Below, piece after piece: positions 35,001 to 45,259 of a stretch of 64,000 nt of DNA; position 1 is the stretch's first letter, and every line of letters begins with the position of its first letter. The DNA lies in the NCBI GenBank assembly GCA_025200525.1, contig CM045762.1, forward strand, positions 92,198,717 through 92,262,716, written 5' to 3'. The translations under genes were made by a program, and so were the position numbers. The stretch comes from Camellia lanceoleosa (lineage: Eukaryota > Streptophyta > Magnoliopsida > Ericales > Theaceae). Below the pieces are notes generated by a model, which had not been told where the DNA came from, ran no database searches, and saw only the letters and a program-made list of their open reading frames with translations.

Positions 35001-36492
35001 GACTCCTCAGCCATCATGCATCGAAATGCGTGATTGGTGGCACGAGAATCGAGGTGTGCATACATATGTGAAAATACTTTGCCATGCTCCTTTCTTGCTC
35101 TCTGTTGCAACACATCAAGAATCAACAGCTTTCTAGAGCCTTGCACAGCATTCCGGGATTAATTGCAAACAGAGGCAAACCGGGCATCGTAATAGATTTT
35201 CGCGCAAGGCAACTCAAGCATGTATCATTCATCATTCGGAGCAGAGCTGAGGCAGTCCGTAGTTTGCAAGCTAGTTTACTACTTTCCTAGTTAAATTGTT
35301 AATTAATTAGAGTTTTGTACTTATTCGGATTGTATTATTTATTCGGACATTCTAATTGTATTCTTTATTCGGATCCTTCGAGGAGGTCAATGTTGTAATA
35401 AGTGTGCGTGTGTGTGATGTATGTCTTCCAACCCCATGTCTTAGTTTTAAGGCATGTTTCAATTAGCATACTTATGCTCGCATGTTTGCATCCATTCATC
35501 TGTCTTGCATGCACCGGGCTCAGCGCATCATACTAACTGCATTGTATTTCAATTCCAAGTTGAATACTTGTTAGTTGTAGTATTTCACATGCCATCTTCA
35601 GAATAGCCGAGCCTACTATAGTTGCATTTTGCATGTGTTACATTAGGCATTTCTGTATAGTTAGGATCATGCATAGATTTCTAATATAGCTTTTGTTTTG
35701 GCTTAGAGTACTCGGTAAGTTTTATGCTTTAGCATCCTTACATGTGTGTGAGTGACTGCCATGATAGCATGCTTGCCATGAGGTTATTTGCTTATGTGAT
35801 ATACCTGCCTGAATGCCTGTGGGTGAAGGTTAGGTTATTTAGATTGGAACAATGTATTGACTGTGAGTTTTAAGCCCACTAGATAGTGGTAAAATCATGT
35901 TTTCTAAGCCCACCAGAGGGTGGCAAATCCACATCTTAGCCTACTTGCGGGTAGCACCATCAAACCATTTACAAATAAACAAACATGAAATGTGTTGTTC
36001 CAATTCAGGCGATCTAGTCTATACTTATATGTTGTGTGCATCACATAGTAATTCTAGGCTAATAACCGGAATGAGAATGCATAATGTTTGCAAAACTAGA
36101 TATCATGGTTAGTAGAGGCCGATCTTTGATCGGGCGAGCAAGGGCACTCACGAAGTGACCTTCCCCAATCGTATCCAAGTTCCCGAGACGAAGCAACTTT
36201 GGTGATGACGGACACGTGGCCTTAGGCAACGAGTCAGGGTTTCCTAAATTCCCCCAAAATAAAATATTTAGGTGGCGACTCTGTATCTGGCAAAGCAGTC
36301 CATGTTTGGCACTTCTTTCAAAAAATCTGTTTTCAAAAACAATTTGCCGGATTTGGACTCTTTGATGATTCATCGGTCTTGCATTGCACTCTGCGAGATT
36401 AGATACAGGACTGTGACATTGAGTCCTGAACGGTAGTGAGCCCAATAGAACAAAACGGGAGATTTCCCCCGGGACGTTCCGGGACGTCTACA
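32067..36492 (+). repeat. 3' LTR of the Ogre-like element
   Basis: 4426 bp, TGTAGACACC to GGACGTCTACA. It matches the 5' LTR end to end with scattered substitutions and small indels near 35340-35450. The stem of the 19679 hairpin is mutated here (TGGTCGACTG). Confidence 0.9.
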
Positions 36493-37096
36493 ACATGTTC
36501 TTAAAAAATGTCACAAAAAAAAATATTTGGTGGCATTTTTTAGAAAAATGTCATAGTGCCACAAACATACAAGGCTCTAGTGGCATTTCAATTAAAAAAA
36601 GTGTCACTTCACTACAACAAAAATGTCACTACAACAAATTTACACTTTAGTGACACTACACTAGTGGCATGTTTTTAGAAAATGTCACAAAAATAAAAAT
36701 TGACATTAAATTTTTTAGAAAAATGCCACAGAACCACAAACATATAAAGCTCTAGTGGCATTTCAATAAAGAAATGTCACATCAATTTCATGGCATTTTA
36801 TAAAATAATGACACAAAAAATTATGTTTGTGACATTTACCAACAAATGTCACTAAACTTTAGCAGCAATGGCATTTTTTAAAAAATGTCAGGACACTAGG
36901 TAGGTGCAAATTACTTTTTATGGCACTTAGGTGAAAAGTGTCATAAACAAATATTTTATAGTATTTTGAGAAATGCCACTTTGCCAAAAACTTTCCAAGC
37001 TTATAATGGCTTTTTTTTTTTTTTAAAATGTCAATATATTTCTAAATTTTTAAAACGCAGTAAATGATTAAAAATAAATAAATTAAACTCAATATA

Positions 37097-37456
37097 CGCT
37101 ACAGGAAAAAGTACATTTGGCGACTAAATTTCCTGACCAAAAAAAATTTGGTCGCTGAAAGTATAACTTTCAGCGACCAAAACAGCATTAGTTGCCAAAA
37201 GTAAAGTTTTTTGGTGACTAAACAATTTTAGTAACCAAAAATCTACAATTGACGACTTAAACTAAGGCGGGAATTAAATTTTATGGCGACCAAAATTTTG
37301 GTAGCGGAAAGTGCATCTTCGGCGACCAAATCTGATTTTGGTCAGCAAAAGTTAAGTTTTTTAGCAACTAAAAAACAATTAGTAGCCAAAAGTATAGAAT
37401 TGGCGACTAAAAAATATTTTTAGTCGCCAAAAGTGGTCTTTTTTATTTTGCTAGTA
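37097..37456. mobile_element. Small inverted-repeat element nested in the CACTA-like element
   Basis: Its ends read CGCTACAGGAAAAAGTACAT and, complemented, TACTAGCAAAATAAAAAAGA, both leading into a TTTGGCGACTA block. Several GGCGACTAAA / TTTAGTCGCC motifs lie inside in both orientations. This resembles small CACTA-derived MITEs starting CACTACAGGAAAA, with the first bases decayed. Confidence 0.55.
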
Positions 37457-37564
37457 AATAGTTTATTTTACATAAATTATGTTGAATAAAATAATTATGT
37501 TTATACATATACTTTTATATTAATATGGATGTATGTACTATATAAATAATATATGTTGCATATA

Positions 37565-37660
37565 TAATCATGTGGTGCTATAGAGGTGTAGTGGGAAGAG
37601 TGTGGTGTATAAGGTTTATGGTGCAGAAGGTTGACGGTTCGAGTCTCCGAATTATCGTCA
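37565..37660 (+). other. tRNA-like promoter boxes inside the CACTA-like element
   Basis: A GGTGTAGTGG block (37585-37594) resembles a pol III A box, and GGTTCGAGTC (37636-37645) matches the B-box core about 40 bp downstream. It does not fold into a standard cloverleaf with paired acceptor ends. I read it as a captured tRNA or SINE fragment, not a working tRNA gene. Confidence 0.35.
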
Positions 37661-37989
37661 CAAATGGCACTTGATAGCGTCACAAATAGTACTTACCATG
37701 ATATTAAAGTGTCACTGAAAAGTTTTAGTCTTGATGGTGTAATGACACTTATAAGTGTCACTAACTCTTTTTTTAATGACGCTTGATAGTGTCACAAATA
37801 ATATCTATCATGACATCAAAATGTCATTGAAAGTTTTTAGCCAAGATGGTGTAGTGGCACTTGCAAGTATCTACCGTGACACGGATACAAATGGCACTTG
37901 TTCAAAATGTCACAAGATTAAAAAATGTCATTAAACTAATAGTTTGGTGACACTTTCAAATGTCACTAAACTAAGAAAATGTTGTAGTG

Positions 37990-38580
37990 TATAGTGGGTT
38001 TGGTCGATTTTGAAGGCGGAATATAAATTTTAAATTACGGATCAAATCAACCCGTGGTTAACTGGTGAATCGATGCAAATTAAGAAATTTTAGTAGATTA
38101 GACGATATTTTGCATAATCCTTCTCTCAACGGATAATTCAACTAATACAAGAAGGAAATTCAGCCTAAGGGCAGAAGTACGCAATATTCTTGAGCATTCA
38201 TGCTGTTATTTTAAGAGTTTGCACCAATAATCTACTAACTTAAGTATCATAATGCCCCCGATTGAATACCCTAGTCGGCAAGGACTCACCGTCTTTGTTA
38301 CAAGTTTAGAAAGTGAAAGAGAGTTAAAGGAGTGGGTTCCATTTATTGTCACTTCGACCAGTGTGACAGATTTTTTCCCCACACATACACCTTCGACATT
38401 TTCCTCCATATAATTTTCTGCTTCTTTTTATTTTTTGCGAACTTTATTCAACCTGTTCATTTTGAATTCATCTAAATCTTGTAATGTATATTTCATTAGA
38501 TAAAGATTGCCTCCAATTTGAAAAACAAATTCAAGTTTTATCCATGCCCAACCTGGAGATTTATACCTTCCAATTGCTTC
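37990..38580. other. Intronic sequence with no recognised gene
   Basis: A short minus-strand ORF (38206-38409) has no domain I recognise. The rest is AT-rich. Confidence 0.4.
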
Positions 38581-38639
38581 CAAAGTTTATATACTTATTT
38601 TATTTTATTTTTTTTGATTGGCAAAGTTTATATACTTAT
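38581..38639 (-). mobile_element. Extremely truncated LINE-type insertion with 18-bp target duplication
   Basis: CAAAGTTTATATACTTAT occurs at 38581-38598 and exactly again at 38622-38639. The 23 bp between them read, on the minus strand, CCAATC followed by an A-rich tail. The same kind of 3' end (TTGCCGATC plus A run) closes the retroposon at 3902-5124. A long target duplication, A tail and almost no body is what strong 5' truncation leaves. Confidence 0.65.
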
Positions 38640-39206
38640 GTGAGTTTCGACATTCGAAAATTGAAAATTTATAATATGCAATGAATCAATAAAAAATTAT
38701 TTTTTCTTCCTCCAGTGTTGCTAGACACAAAACATGGTCACTTGCCCCTTTTTTTCTTTTTTTCATTTTCAAATCTTGCTTTCTTTATTTATTCCATCCC
38801 GAACTTTTCTTCTCTATGTTTTGCTGCCTTTCTATTTCACACTCAATATATGGTCAAAAACACTCTAATACCATGCCGGCCCAATTTCCATATGTTCTCA
38901 GATATTTTTTGTTTAATTTTTGTCACAAGAATTTTGGTTAGGCTTTATACTCTTGTGGGCCTTACTTTCCTCATTGTTTCACTTGGGCTTTATATTTTCA
39001 CATCCTCTTATTTAGGAGCTTTCTCTTTTACGCTCACTGATGATGCACTTAAACATCTCAAGGTTCTTAACTCACGTGAAATTCTATTTCCACTTTAATA
39101 ACAAACTTTCCATATGATATTGAACTAAATTAGTTATTTTGAATTTTTCATGTTGTCATTGTTGAGTGATCACATGAGTTGAATCTAATCCTCTCCAATG
39201 TTGCAG

Positions 39207-39803
39207 CGGCTAACATGGATAGCCTTGACATATGCTAGTGCACCACGAGGGCAGCCAAAGACCATCAAAACGGAAAAAAATTCGACTGTTGAGGCCTACA
39301 AGGATAGGATTAACACTCTCCTGTTGGTGGCAACAATTATTATCACTGTGACCTTTGCAGCTGGCATCACTGTTCCAGGTGGATATGACTACTCTGAAAC
39401 TCACAAGGGCATGGCACTTATGGTAAAAAAGTTTGCATTTCAAGTATTCGTGATTGCTAATGCTGTAGCTATGTATAGTTCCATTATTCTTGCTGTTTCG
39501 CTCATATGGGCACAGTTGGGAGATCTTAATCTCATTCGTGTTTCCTTGAAATTGGCTTTGCCATTGTTCAGAGGATCTCTTATGATGGTCGCAATCTCAT
39601 TCATGACAGGTGTTTATCTAGTGGTGAGCAACCTTAATTGGCTTTCTTATCTTATTTTGATCATGGGCTTAATCTTTGTCCTTGCCCTTTCCACGCTGTT
39701 GATTCTACTCTTTCTACCAACTTCCTTGAACCATCGCATGCTACGCTACATCTTCTACTATCCATTTTCTCTTTTGCTATTAATCAGCAAAAAGTGGTGT
39801 TGA
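39207..39803 (+). CDS. C-terminal PGG/transmembrane exon of the ankyrin gene
   Basis: The exon starts after TTGCAG and opens RLTWIALTYASAPRG, the usual link from the ankyrin repeats. The PGG domain follows (YKDRINTLLLVATIIITVTF, then AAGITVPGGYDYSETHKGMA). This family is named for that proline-glycine-glycine motif. About four hydrophobic segments are visible: around INTLLLVATIIITVTFAAG, FQVFVIANAVAMYSSIILAV, SLMMVAISFMTGVYLVV, and WLSYLILIMGLIFVLALSTL extending to LFLP. The stop is at 39801-39803. The exon is intact, with no stops or frameshifts, suggesting it was under constraint until recently. Its partner is the ankyrin exon ending at 15946. The protein would sit in a membrane with the ankyrin repeats in the cytoplasm. 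Confidence 0.85.
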   Translation, partial: RLTWIALTYASAPRGQPKTIKTEKNSTVEAYKDRINTLLLVATIIITVTFAAGITVPGGYDYSETHKGMALMVKKFAFQVFVIANAVAMYSSIILAVSLIWAQLGDLNLIRVSLKLALPLFRGSLMMVAISFMTGVYLVVSNLNWLSYLILIMGLIFVLALSTLLILLFLPTSLNHRMLRYIFYYPFSLLLLISKKWC

Positions 39804-40814
39804 TGTCTGGTCTGTTGGTATTGGAAGACTCTCTTTTAATATTTTCAAACAAAAAAAGTATGTAAAATTATTGTAACAACCACATCATTCCTTTTGGCAG
39901 TCCATTAGAGACATGTGCTAGAACTATTTGGAGAATTGGATTTCGTGTTTTTTTTTTTTTTCCCTCTTTTTCTTCTCATTTATGAAACTGATTATCTATT
40001 TATTTCAAATATATATGTATTGAAAGTTTATTTGATATACTGTCTACATTTTGTGCTAGAACTATTTGGAGAATTGTGTTGAGTCTGATTTTGTTCAAAC
40101 ACTCAACAGTGTGTAAACAATACACACTTGTGACTGATAAAAAAATGCACGATATATACATTTGGGTGGGGTCATTACACGTTTTTGGATATAGAACTTG
40201 ATATTTTGCACAAATCAGAATCTATGTATTATTCACAATTGGTATCGCAACGGAACATAAATTACCTCAAACCGTGTTGTTTAAGCATTCAATTTTATTG
40301 ATCAACATTCCCAAAATTATATGATGTATTGGGAGTAGGGTATCCTATCCCATGCTTTTAAATCAGTAATCATATAAATTCAAAATTTTACTCAAAATTA
40401 TCAATTTATGTTCTATTTTTTTTTTTTTCATATATGACACTACACAATATTATTTCAACCTCAACCATACAATCATCATCTGGCCTAAAATCTAATAATT
40501 TTTTCTGGATAAGAGGGATTTCTGCTTTTGAATAGATAGGTAGGACCTTATCGTGCTAACTTTCAAATAATGACCACTAACAAATAACTAGTAGTCAACT
40601 TTATCTAAATTACCCCAATTTTGACTGTAAATAAAAATATGTAAGTAATATAACTTAGATTGCTGTTATTACCCCATCAATAATTTTGGGCCCCTATTTT
40701 TTAGTTTTTTTTTATTACTATAATAATCTCAAGTGAAATTATTAAAAAATACATTAATAATTTTGGGACATCTTATCTTTCAATTAAGTCCACATACCTA
40801 TTACATCATGAGTT
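39804..40814. other. 3' flank of the ankyrin gene
   Basis: AT-rich with no coding region recognised. AATAAA-like sequence does not stand out and the polyadenylation site cannot be placed. Confidence 0.45.
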
Positions 40815-41129
40815 ATGGTTTATAAGAGCAGTCACCTCTATCACCATCCATCCATCTTCCCCAAATCACACTTTCAAAACCTACCAACCCTCAAAATTTT
40901 AAAAATCCTTTGGCAGCAACATTCCGGCGGTAACAGTGTCAACCATTTGATTGCATACACTTCTCCGACAATGATAATGAGTGAAAGTTTTTCCGGCAAC
41001 CACAACTCCATGAGACGAGTGGAGTACAACAATAAAAGTTTAGAAGAGATTCATAGTTTTGATGGTGTTCTTAGCTCGGATGAGATTAGCCTTGTAAGAG
41101 TAAGTTTCTTGAGGAAAAAAATGACATAA
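40815..41129 (+). CDS. Hypothetical small ORF, possibly a first exon
   Basis: A 104-codon frame, more serine- and histidine-rich than AT-rich chance frames nearby, with an inner candidate start MIMSESFSGNHNSMRRVEYN near 40970. A good donor-like sequence, GTAAGAGTAAGT, lies at 41094. No homologue is recognised and no downstream exon is visible, so this could be chance. Confidence 0.2.
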   Translation: MVYKSSHLYHHPSIFPKSHFQNLPTLKILKILWQQHSGGNSVNHLIAYTSPTMIMSESFSGNHNSMRRVEYNNKSLEEIHSFDGVLSSDEISLVRVSFLRKKMT

Positions 41130-41674
41130 AAAAAAAAAAATTGTTTGTCATTGTTTTAGGATTGAACTCCCGAACGTATGACCAGAATTTCGGGAACACA
41201 GGCAAACAAAGGAGGTCAAACCACCCTTGGCCGGTCGACTGAAAGGTGAAATCTTGTCAAATTTTGCTCACACAGATAACATACAAGTATAGAGAGACAA
41301 TGGATGAATGATAGAAACTAACCAGAGAATCATGAAAGTAGATTGTGTTGTGTGTGTAAAAAGAAGAAATAGAAAAAAAAAATTAAACAGATTGACAAAC
41401 CTCGTAATGAAGTAGAGAAAAAACTTCTTAATCACACAAATTTTTTTTACTAATTTTAGAAGGTTTCATCGTTGTGGGTTTTATTAGGGTTTTGAGAGAG
41501 AGGTTTTTTGGGGTGTGAGGGTGTGCATTTGAGTGGGTGGAATGTTTTTACAAGGATAATTTTAGTATTATTTGAGGGGAGAAAAGAAATTTAAGGGTTT
41601 TATAATTTATAAGTGGGGATCCAAAAAATTAGGGGTTCAAATAATTAATGGAGTGTTAATAAGAGACTTATAAT
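41130..41674. other. Non-coding segment
   Basis: No gene was recognised. GAGGTCAAACCACCCTTGGC and TTTTATTAGGGTTTTGAGAG look gene-flank-like but lead nowhere visible. Confidence 0.35.
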
Positions 41675-41677
41675 TTA

Positions 41678-41827
41678 GGTTAAGTTTGGCTAAACTAAAA
41701 AAGTGCACTTATTTCATCTTTTTATCTTTTTTTGAATCACATCAATCAATATTTTCTCTCTACTTTTTCTACACATAATACAAGAAAAGTCAAAAAGTAC
41801 ACTTATTTAATCTTCCTAAACTTAGCC
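41678..41827. mobile_element. Tourist-like MITE, 150 bp
   Basis: The terminal inverted repeats are GGTTAAGTTTGGCTAA and the complement of GGCTAAGTTTAGGAAG. The element is flanked by TTA at 41675-41677 and 41828-41830, the canonical PIF/Harbinger target duplication. Internal AAAAAGT(G/A)CACTTATTT blocks near both ends also pair, so the whole element can fold back. The same blocks occur in the MITEs at 924 and 63361. Confidence 0.8.
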
Positions 41828-42578
41828 TTAATATTGTTGCTTCCAAAATTTTCCCATCTTGGGGGTTGCAACTTTTCGTTTAATTGATCGCTCAATGTGG
41901 ATTACATGTAATTTTGGATAAATTTTAGCCGCTTTATGTTTGGTCACTTCTTATATTTTGCCTCTTAAAGTTTGTACGTTTTTTCTTTGATTCATATATT
42001 TCAAGTTTATCCTAATTACTCTTAAAACTAATTTATGTTCAAAATTAAGCAAAAAAATATCATGATAACTGTCACATAATATCAAAAATATTATTATATA
42101 TATTAAGATTTGAATTTATGTCAAAGATGTAAGTTATATGTAATAAAATATTTTTATCATTAGGCGAACTTTGACTTGGAATAAACTAAAATTAAAAATC
42201 TTATAAAACATAAGGTATTTTTATTTTATCATTAATCTAATTTTTGTAATTTATTCTATGACATTTATATCTTATTAAAAACTTAGAAGACACAATTAAT
42301 ACCATAAATAAATTAAAATGGATTTTTGGCCATAACTCCTTCCTAGAGCTTGTTTTTCTTGAAAATGACAAACTCTAATTTTTTTGGTTCGTAAACTTCA
42401 CAAAAATAAAGAAATCTTGTAAAAAAGACAAAAATTTTCAGAATTATATTTTGGGTGAAAAATTTACCCCCCCCCAACCACACACACACTCTCTTTCTCT
42501 CTCCTTATGATGCTCTATTTTTTAGATAGTAAAATCTTACTCTGGTTTGAACCAAATCTGAGACAATATATGTGATCT

Positions 42579-42602
42579 CTCTCTCTCTCTCTCTCTCTCT
42601 CT
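42579..42602. repeat. (CT)n microsatellite in the left arm
   Basis: Pure CT run followed by a TA run, facing the GA/TA stretch of the right arm. Confidence 0.85.
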
Positions 42603-42814
42603 TTATATATATATATATATATTAGTGCATTTTTTTTTTGCCATTATCAGTTTGAATATTGATTTTGAGATCTTAAATGAAAATGTTATTTTAGTACATT
42701 AAATAGCGAAATAGTAAAATTTTATTGTTAACGTTATTAATTCAATGTTTCAACTGATTTCTCAATTAATATATATATATATATATGAATAATGGTAATA
42801 GTTATAATAAGTAA

Positions 42815-42946
42815 AGCCTCATTTGGAAACAATCTATTTTAGTAACTTTTTAACTTTTTACAAAAAGATATATAGAAAAGTAGAGAGAGTGATGTGACAA
42901 TTTATAGTGACTTTTTAGCTAAAACATATAGTTGTCAAACGAGGCC
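42815..42946. mobile_element. Tourist-like MITE inside the foldback element's left arm
   Basis: 132 bp with inverted ends AGCCTCATTTGGAAAC and the complement of GGCCTCGTTTGACAAC, flanked by TAA at 42812-42814 and 42947-42949. The matching position in the right arm (about 43400-43420) runs through without it, so it arrived after the arms formed. Confidence 0.7.
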
Positions 42947-43999
42947 TAAGTGTGGTGGTTAGTGATAACGATGGTAAAAAATTATTATTTATATGTTTAA
43001 AGTAAACAATAAAATTCTACTGTTCAAATTAACAGAGTAAAATTTTATGTCACCGAATCTTGCCAAAAGGACAAACTTGATTGCCAAAAGGACAAGCTAA
43101 AAATATTTAATCATAAAGGATAAAGTTCAAAATATTTTAAAAAAATATGACAATAATACCCTAAACTTCTATCATTTTCTTACATTACCACAACTACCAC
43201 CAATCCTTGTCTGCCATCACCGACCATCGCCGGCCGTCATTGATCACCCTCGCTAGAGACAATTTCCTGATGACCACTATCGATCGGCGAAAATTTTCTA
43301 GCAAGATTCTCAAGTGACAATTTTACTCTGTTAATTTGGACAGTAAAATTTTGCGATTTACTTTAAACATATAAATAGTGATTTTTTGCCATTGTTATCA
43401 CTAACCATCGCACTTATTATAATTATTACCATTATTCTCAGTCAGAATATTGAATTAATAATGTTAACAGTAAAATTTTTCTCCTACACTGAGTAAAATT
43501 TTACTATTTTGCTATTGAATCTACTAAAGTAACATTTTCGTTGAGATCTCAAAATCAATATTCAAACTAGTAATGACGAAATATATATATATATATATAC
43601 ATATAAAGAGAAAGAGAAAAACATAGAGTAATAGAAGGATAGAGAAAACACATATATTGCTTCAGATTTGGTTCAAATCAGAGTAAAATTTTATTGTCTG
43701 AAAAACAGAGCATCATAAGGAGACAAAGAGAAAGAGAGAGAGAGAATATAGATATGAGATGATAGATCTTAGATCTGATGTCTTAGAGGCAAAAGATGAC
43801 AATGGTGGTTGTTGATGATAGTGGCATTGAATGGCATTGATTGTTAAGATGGTGCTAGTAGAAACGGTAGTGGCGATGACGAACGGCGCCGGTGGTTGAG
43901 ACGGTGGTGGTGGAGACGGTAAAAGAGGTGGAAACGGTGGTAGTCATGGTGGTGGTGGTAAGGGAGAAGGTAGTGGTGATGGTGGTATAGACAGTGGTA

Positions 44000-44002
<3 letters not shown>

Positions 44003-44037
<35 letters not shown>

Positions 44038-44046
44038 AGTGTGTGT

Positions 44047-44081
<35 letters not shown>
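44003..44081. repeat. (GA)n then (GT)n microsatellites
   Basis: A GA run at 44003-44034 is followed by a GT run at 44039-44081. The left arm has the complementary CA and CT runs near 42480. ORFs across here are low-complexity frames. Confidence 0.85.
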
Positions 44082-44084
<3 letters not shown>

Positions 44085-44296
44085 AGGGTAAATTTGACAC
44101 AAAATATAAATTTGAAAATTTTTGTTTTTCTTACAAGATTTCTTTATTTTGGATGAGTTCACAAGGCAAAAACTTAGAGTTTGTCATTTTCAAGAAAAAC
44201 AGGCTCTAAGAGGGAGTTATGGCCAAAAATCCATTTTTATTTATTTATGGATTTAAATAAAGAACGCCATGATCGAGCCTTTGTGACTATGGCATG

Positions 44297-44545
44297 ATAT
44301 CAACAGTAACTTGCTAAGTCATACAATCAAGGAGTGCATCTGCGTTGGTATACTCCCGGAGAGTTAGTTCTTAAAAAAGTACTACCCTGCTGTGAAGAAT
44401 CCTGCAGATGGTGAACTCGGCTCGAATTGGGACTGCCCATACTAGATCGATTCCATTGCCGAGCAGGGGCATATCAACTCTCAAACATGAACGGAAAAAA
44501 GTTACCTCGGCCCTGGAATGCTACTATCTTCGCAAATTTTATCAT
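44297..44545 (+). pseudogene. Remnant of Ty3-gypsy integrase C-terminus (Tat-type)
   Basis: Three-frame reading gives LAKSYNQGVHLRW, then ELVLKKV, then KNPADGELGSNWDCPY, then AGAYQLSNMNGKKLPRPWNA. This is the usual C-terminal order of Tat-type integrases, including the GPF/Y-like block and the LPRPWNA ending. Frameshifts and stops break it. It marks the end of pol in a plus-strand relic that continues with repeats and an antisense gene. Confidence 0.75.
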
Positions 44546-44734
44546 TAGTATTGATGGTTATGTTAATTTCTTCAACCCTCATAGTAATGTTTGTCGACTT
44601 TTGTGTATATTAGTAGCTTGTATACATCTGATCAATAAATGATACAAGACGTTATTTTGCTTTCTTGTTTATTTATTGTGATTGCTTTACTTTTATTGAC
44701 TTTCAAATTCGAGAGATCTCTTCGTGGTCGGCAT

Positions 44735-44975
44735 GATCGTCATCATTTAAGCCTCCGAATTGAACACTTTCGTGCTCGACGCAGCTCCATCATAAGCCTC
44801 GAACTTCGAGCACTCTTCGTGCTCTGTACGAAGAGCCATCATTTAAGCCTCCGAATTCGGAGCGTTCTTCATGCTCAGTACGAAGCACCATCACTTAAGC
44901 CTCCAAATTCAGAGCGCTTTTCGTGCTCGGCACGAAGCGCCATCATCTAAGCCTCCAAATTCGGAGCATCCTATA
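44735..44975 (+). repeat. ~52-bp tandem repeat downstream of the integrase remnant
   Basis: About four units contain AAGCCTCC(G/A)AATTC(G/A)GAGCG and a TCGTGCTC(G)GCACGAAG palindrome-like block, 52 bp apart where measured (44845, 44897, 44949). The complement of the core, CGCTCCGAATTCGGAGGCTT, nearly equals the core of the array at 58066-59190. Confidence 0.8.
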
Positions 44976-45259
44976 AAATATCATTTTTACTTATAATATG
45001 TACTTTAGAGACATAATTGGTTTGACGAATCCAAACAAAAATAATTGAATTTTTATTAACAAGACATCATTACATTACAAGTACATTTATCCTAAGGCCG
45101 ATTGGCATCTTAGTTACAAAAGTTGAACCCAAGAATCAATTTGGAGTTTATTACTCTGATTATCTTTTCTCAGGGTTCACGGCCTCCTCCTCACCGTCCG
45201 TTTTCTCAGCATCATAGGCTTCAAACAGCATTACGTAACTATGGTATAATGGTGACGCA

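Larger units (their letters stand above)
18886..36492 (+). mobile_element. Ogre-like (Tat lineage) Ty3-gypsy retrotransposon, non-autonomous, 17.6 kb
   Basis: The element has two LTRs (18886-23304 and 32067-36492), a primer-binding site just inside the first, and a polypurine tract just before the second. It is flanked by a near-match 5-bp target duplication, GCATG and ACATG. LTRs over 4 kb, a GGCTACTCTGTTGGGG-type primer site and 3' tandem repeats fit the Ogre group. The internal 8.76 kb holds a disrupted gag and a second nucleocapsid segment. I found no protease, reverse transcriptase, RNase H or integrase motif on either strand. It was inserted into a CACTA-like element inside the ankyrin gene intron. 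Confidence 0.85.
36493..37989 (+). mobile_element. CACTA-like element, right part (non-autonomous)
   Basis: It continues the fragment at 18841-18885 and ends AAGAAAATGTTGTAGTG. Subterminal TGGCATTT, AAATGTCAC and GTGGCA(C/T)TT motifs recur in both orientations, the usual layout of CACTA ends. With the left fragment it is about 1.54 kb and has no transposase. The flanking 3-bp TGT and TAT do not match perfectly. Confidence 0.65.
15947..39206 (+). other. Predicted 23.3-kb intron packed with transposable elements
   Basis: The donor GTATTATT at 15947 and the acceptor TTGCAG ending at 39206 join two phase-0 exons into the order expected for an ankyrin/PGG protein. The intron holds a tandem duplication, a Mutator-like MITE, a CACTA-like element split by an Ogre-like retrotransposon, and a tiny LINE remnant. 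Removing the retrotransposon and the CACTA-like element leaves about 4.1 kb. Splicing over this distance is inferred, not shown. Confidence 0.6.
42300..44253. mobile_element. Foldback element with ~0.9-kb inverted arms
   Basis: The left end CCATAAATAAAT and ATGGATTTTTGGCCATAACT is the complement of the right end ATGGCCAAAAATCCAT and ATTTATTTATGG. Pairing continues inward through CTTGTTTTTCTTGAAAATGA, AGTTTGAATATTGATTTTGA, ATATGTTTAAAGTAAAC and AACAGAGTAAAATTTTA. The apex is near 43050-43310. The arms differ by microsatellite lengths, a GGTGGT-rich insert in the right arm (43860-43990) and a MITE in the left arm. No transposase or clear target duplication was found. It may be a foldback element or a long-TIR Mutator-like element. 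Confidence 0.7.

Noticed and set aside
37565..37660. Functional tRNA gene
   Set aside because: Box-like sequences are present, but acceptor, D and T stems do not pair as in a real tRNA.
38715..39098. Hydrophobic 127-codon ORF just upstream of the PGG exon
   Set aside because: It could look like a membrane exon, but it has no family match, is T-rich, and the PGG exon acceptor at 39206 fits directly to the ankyrin exon.
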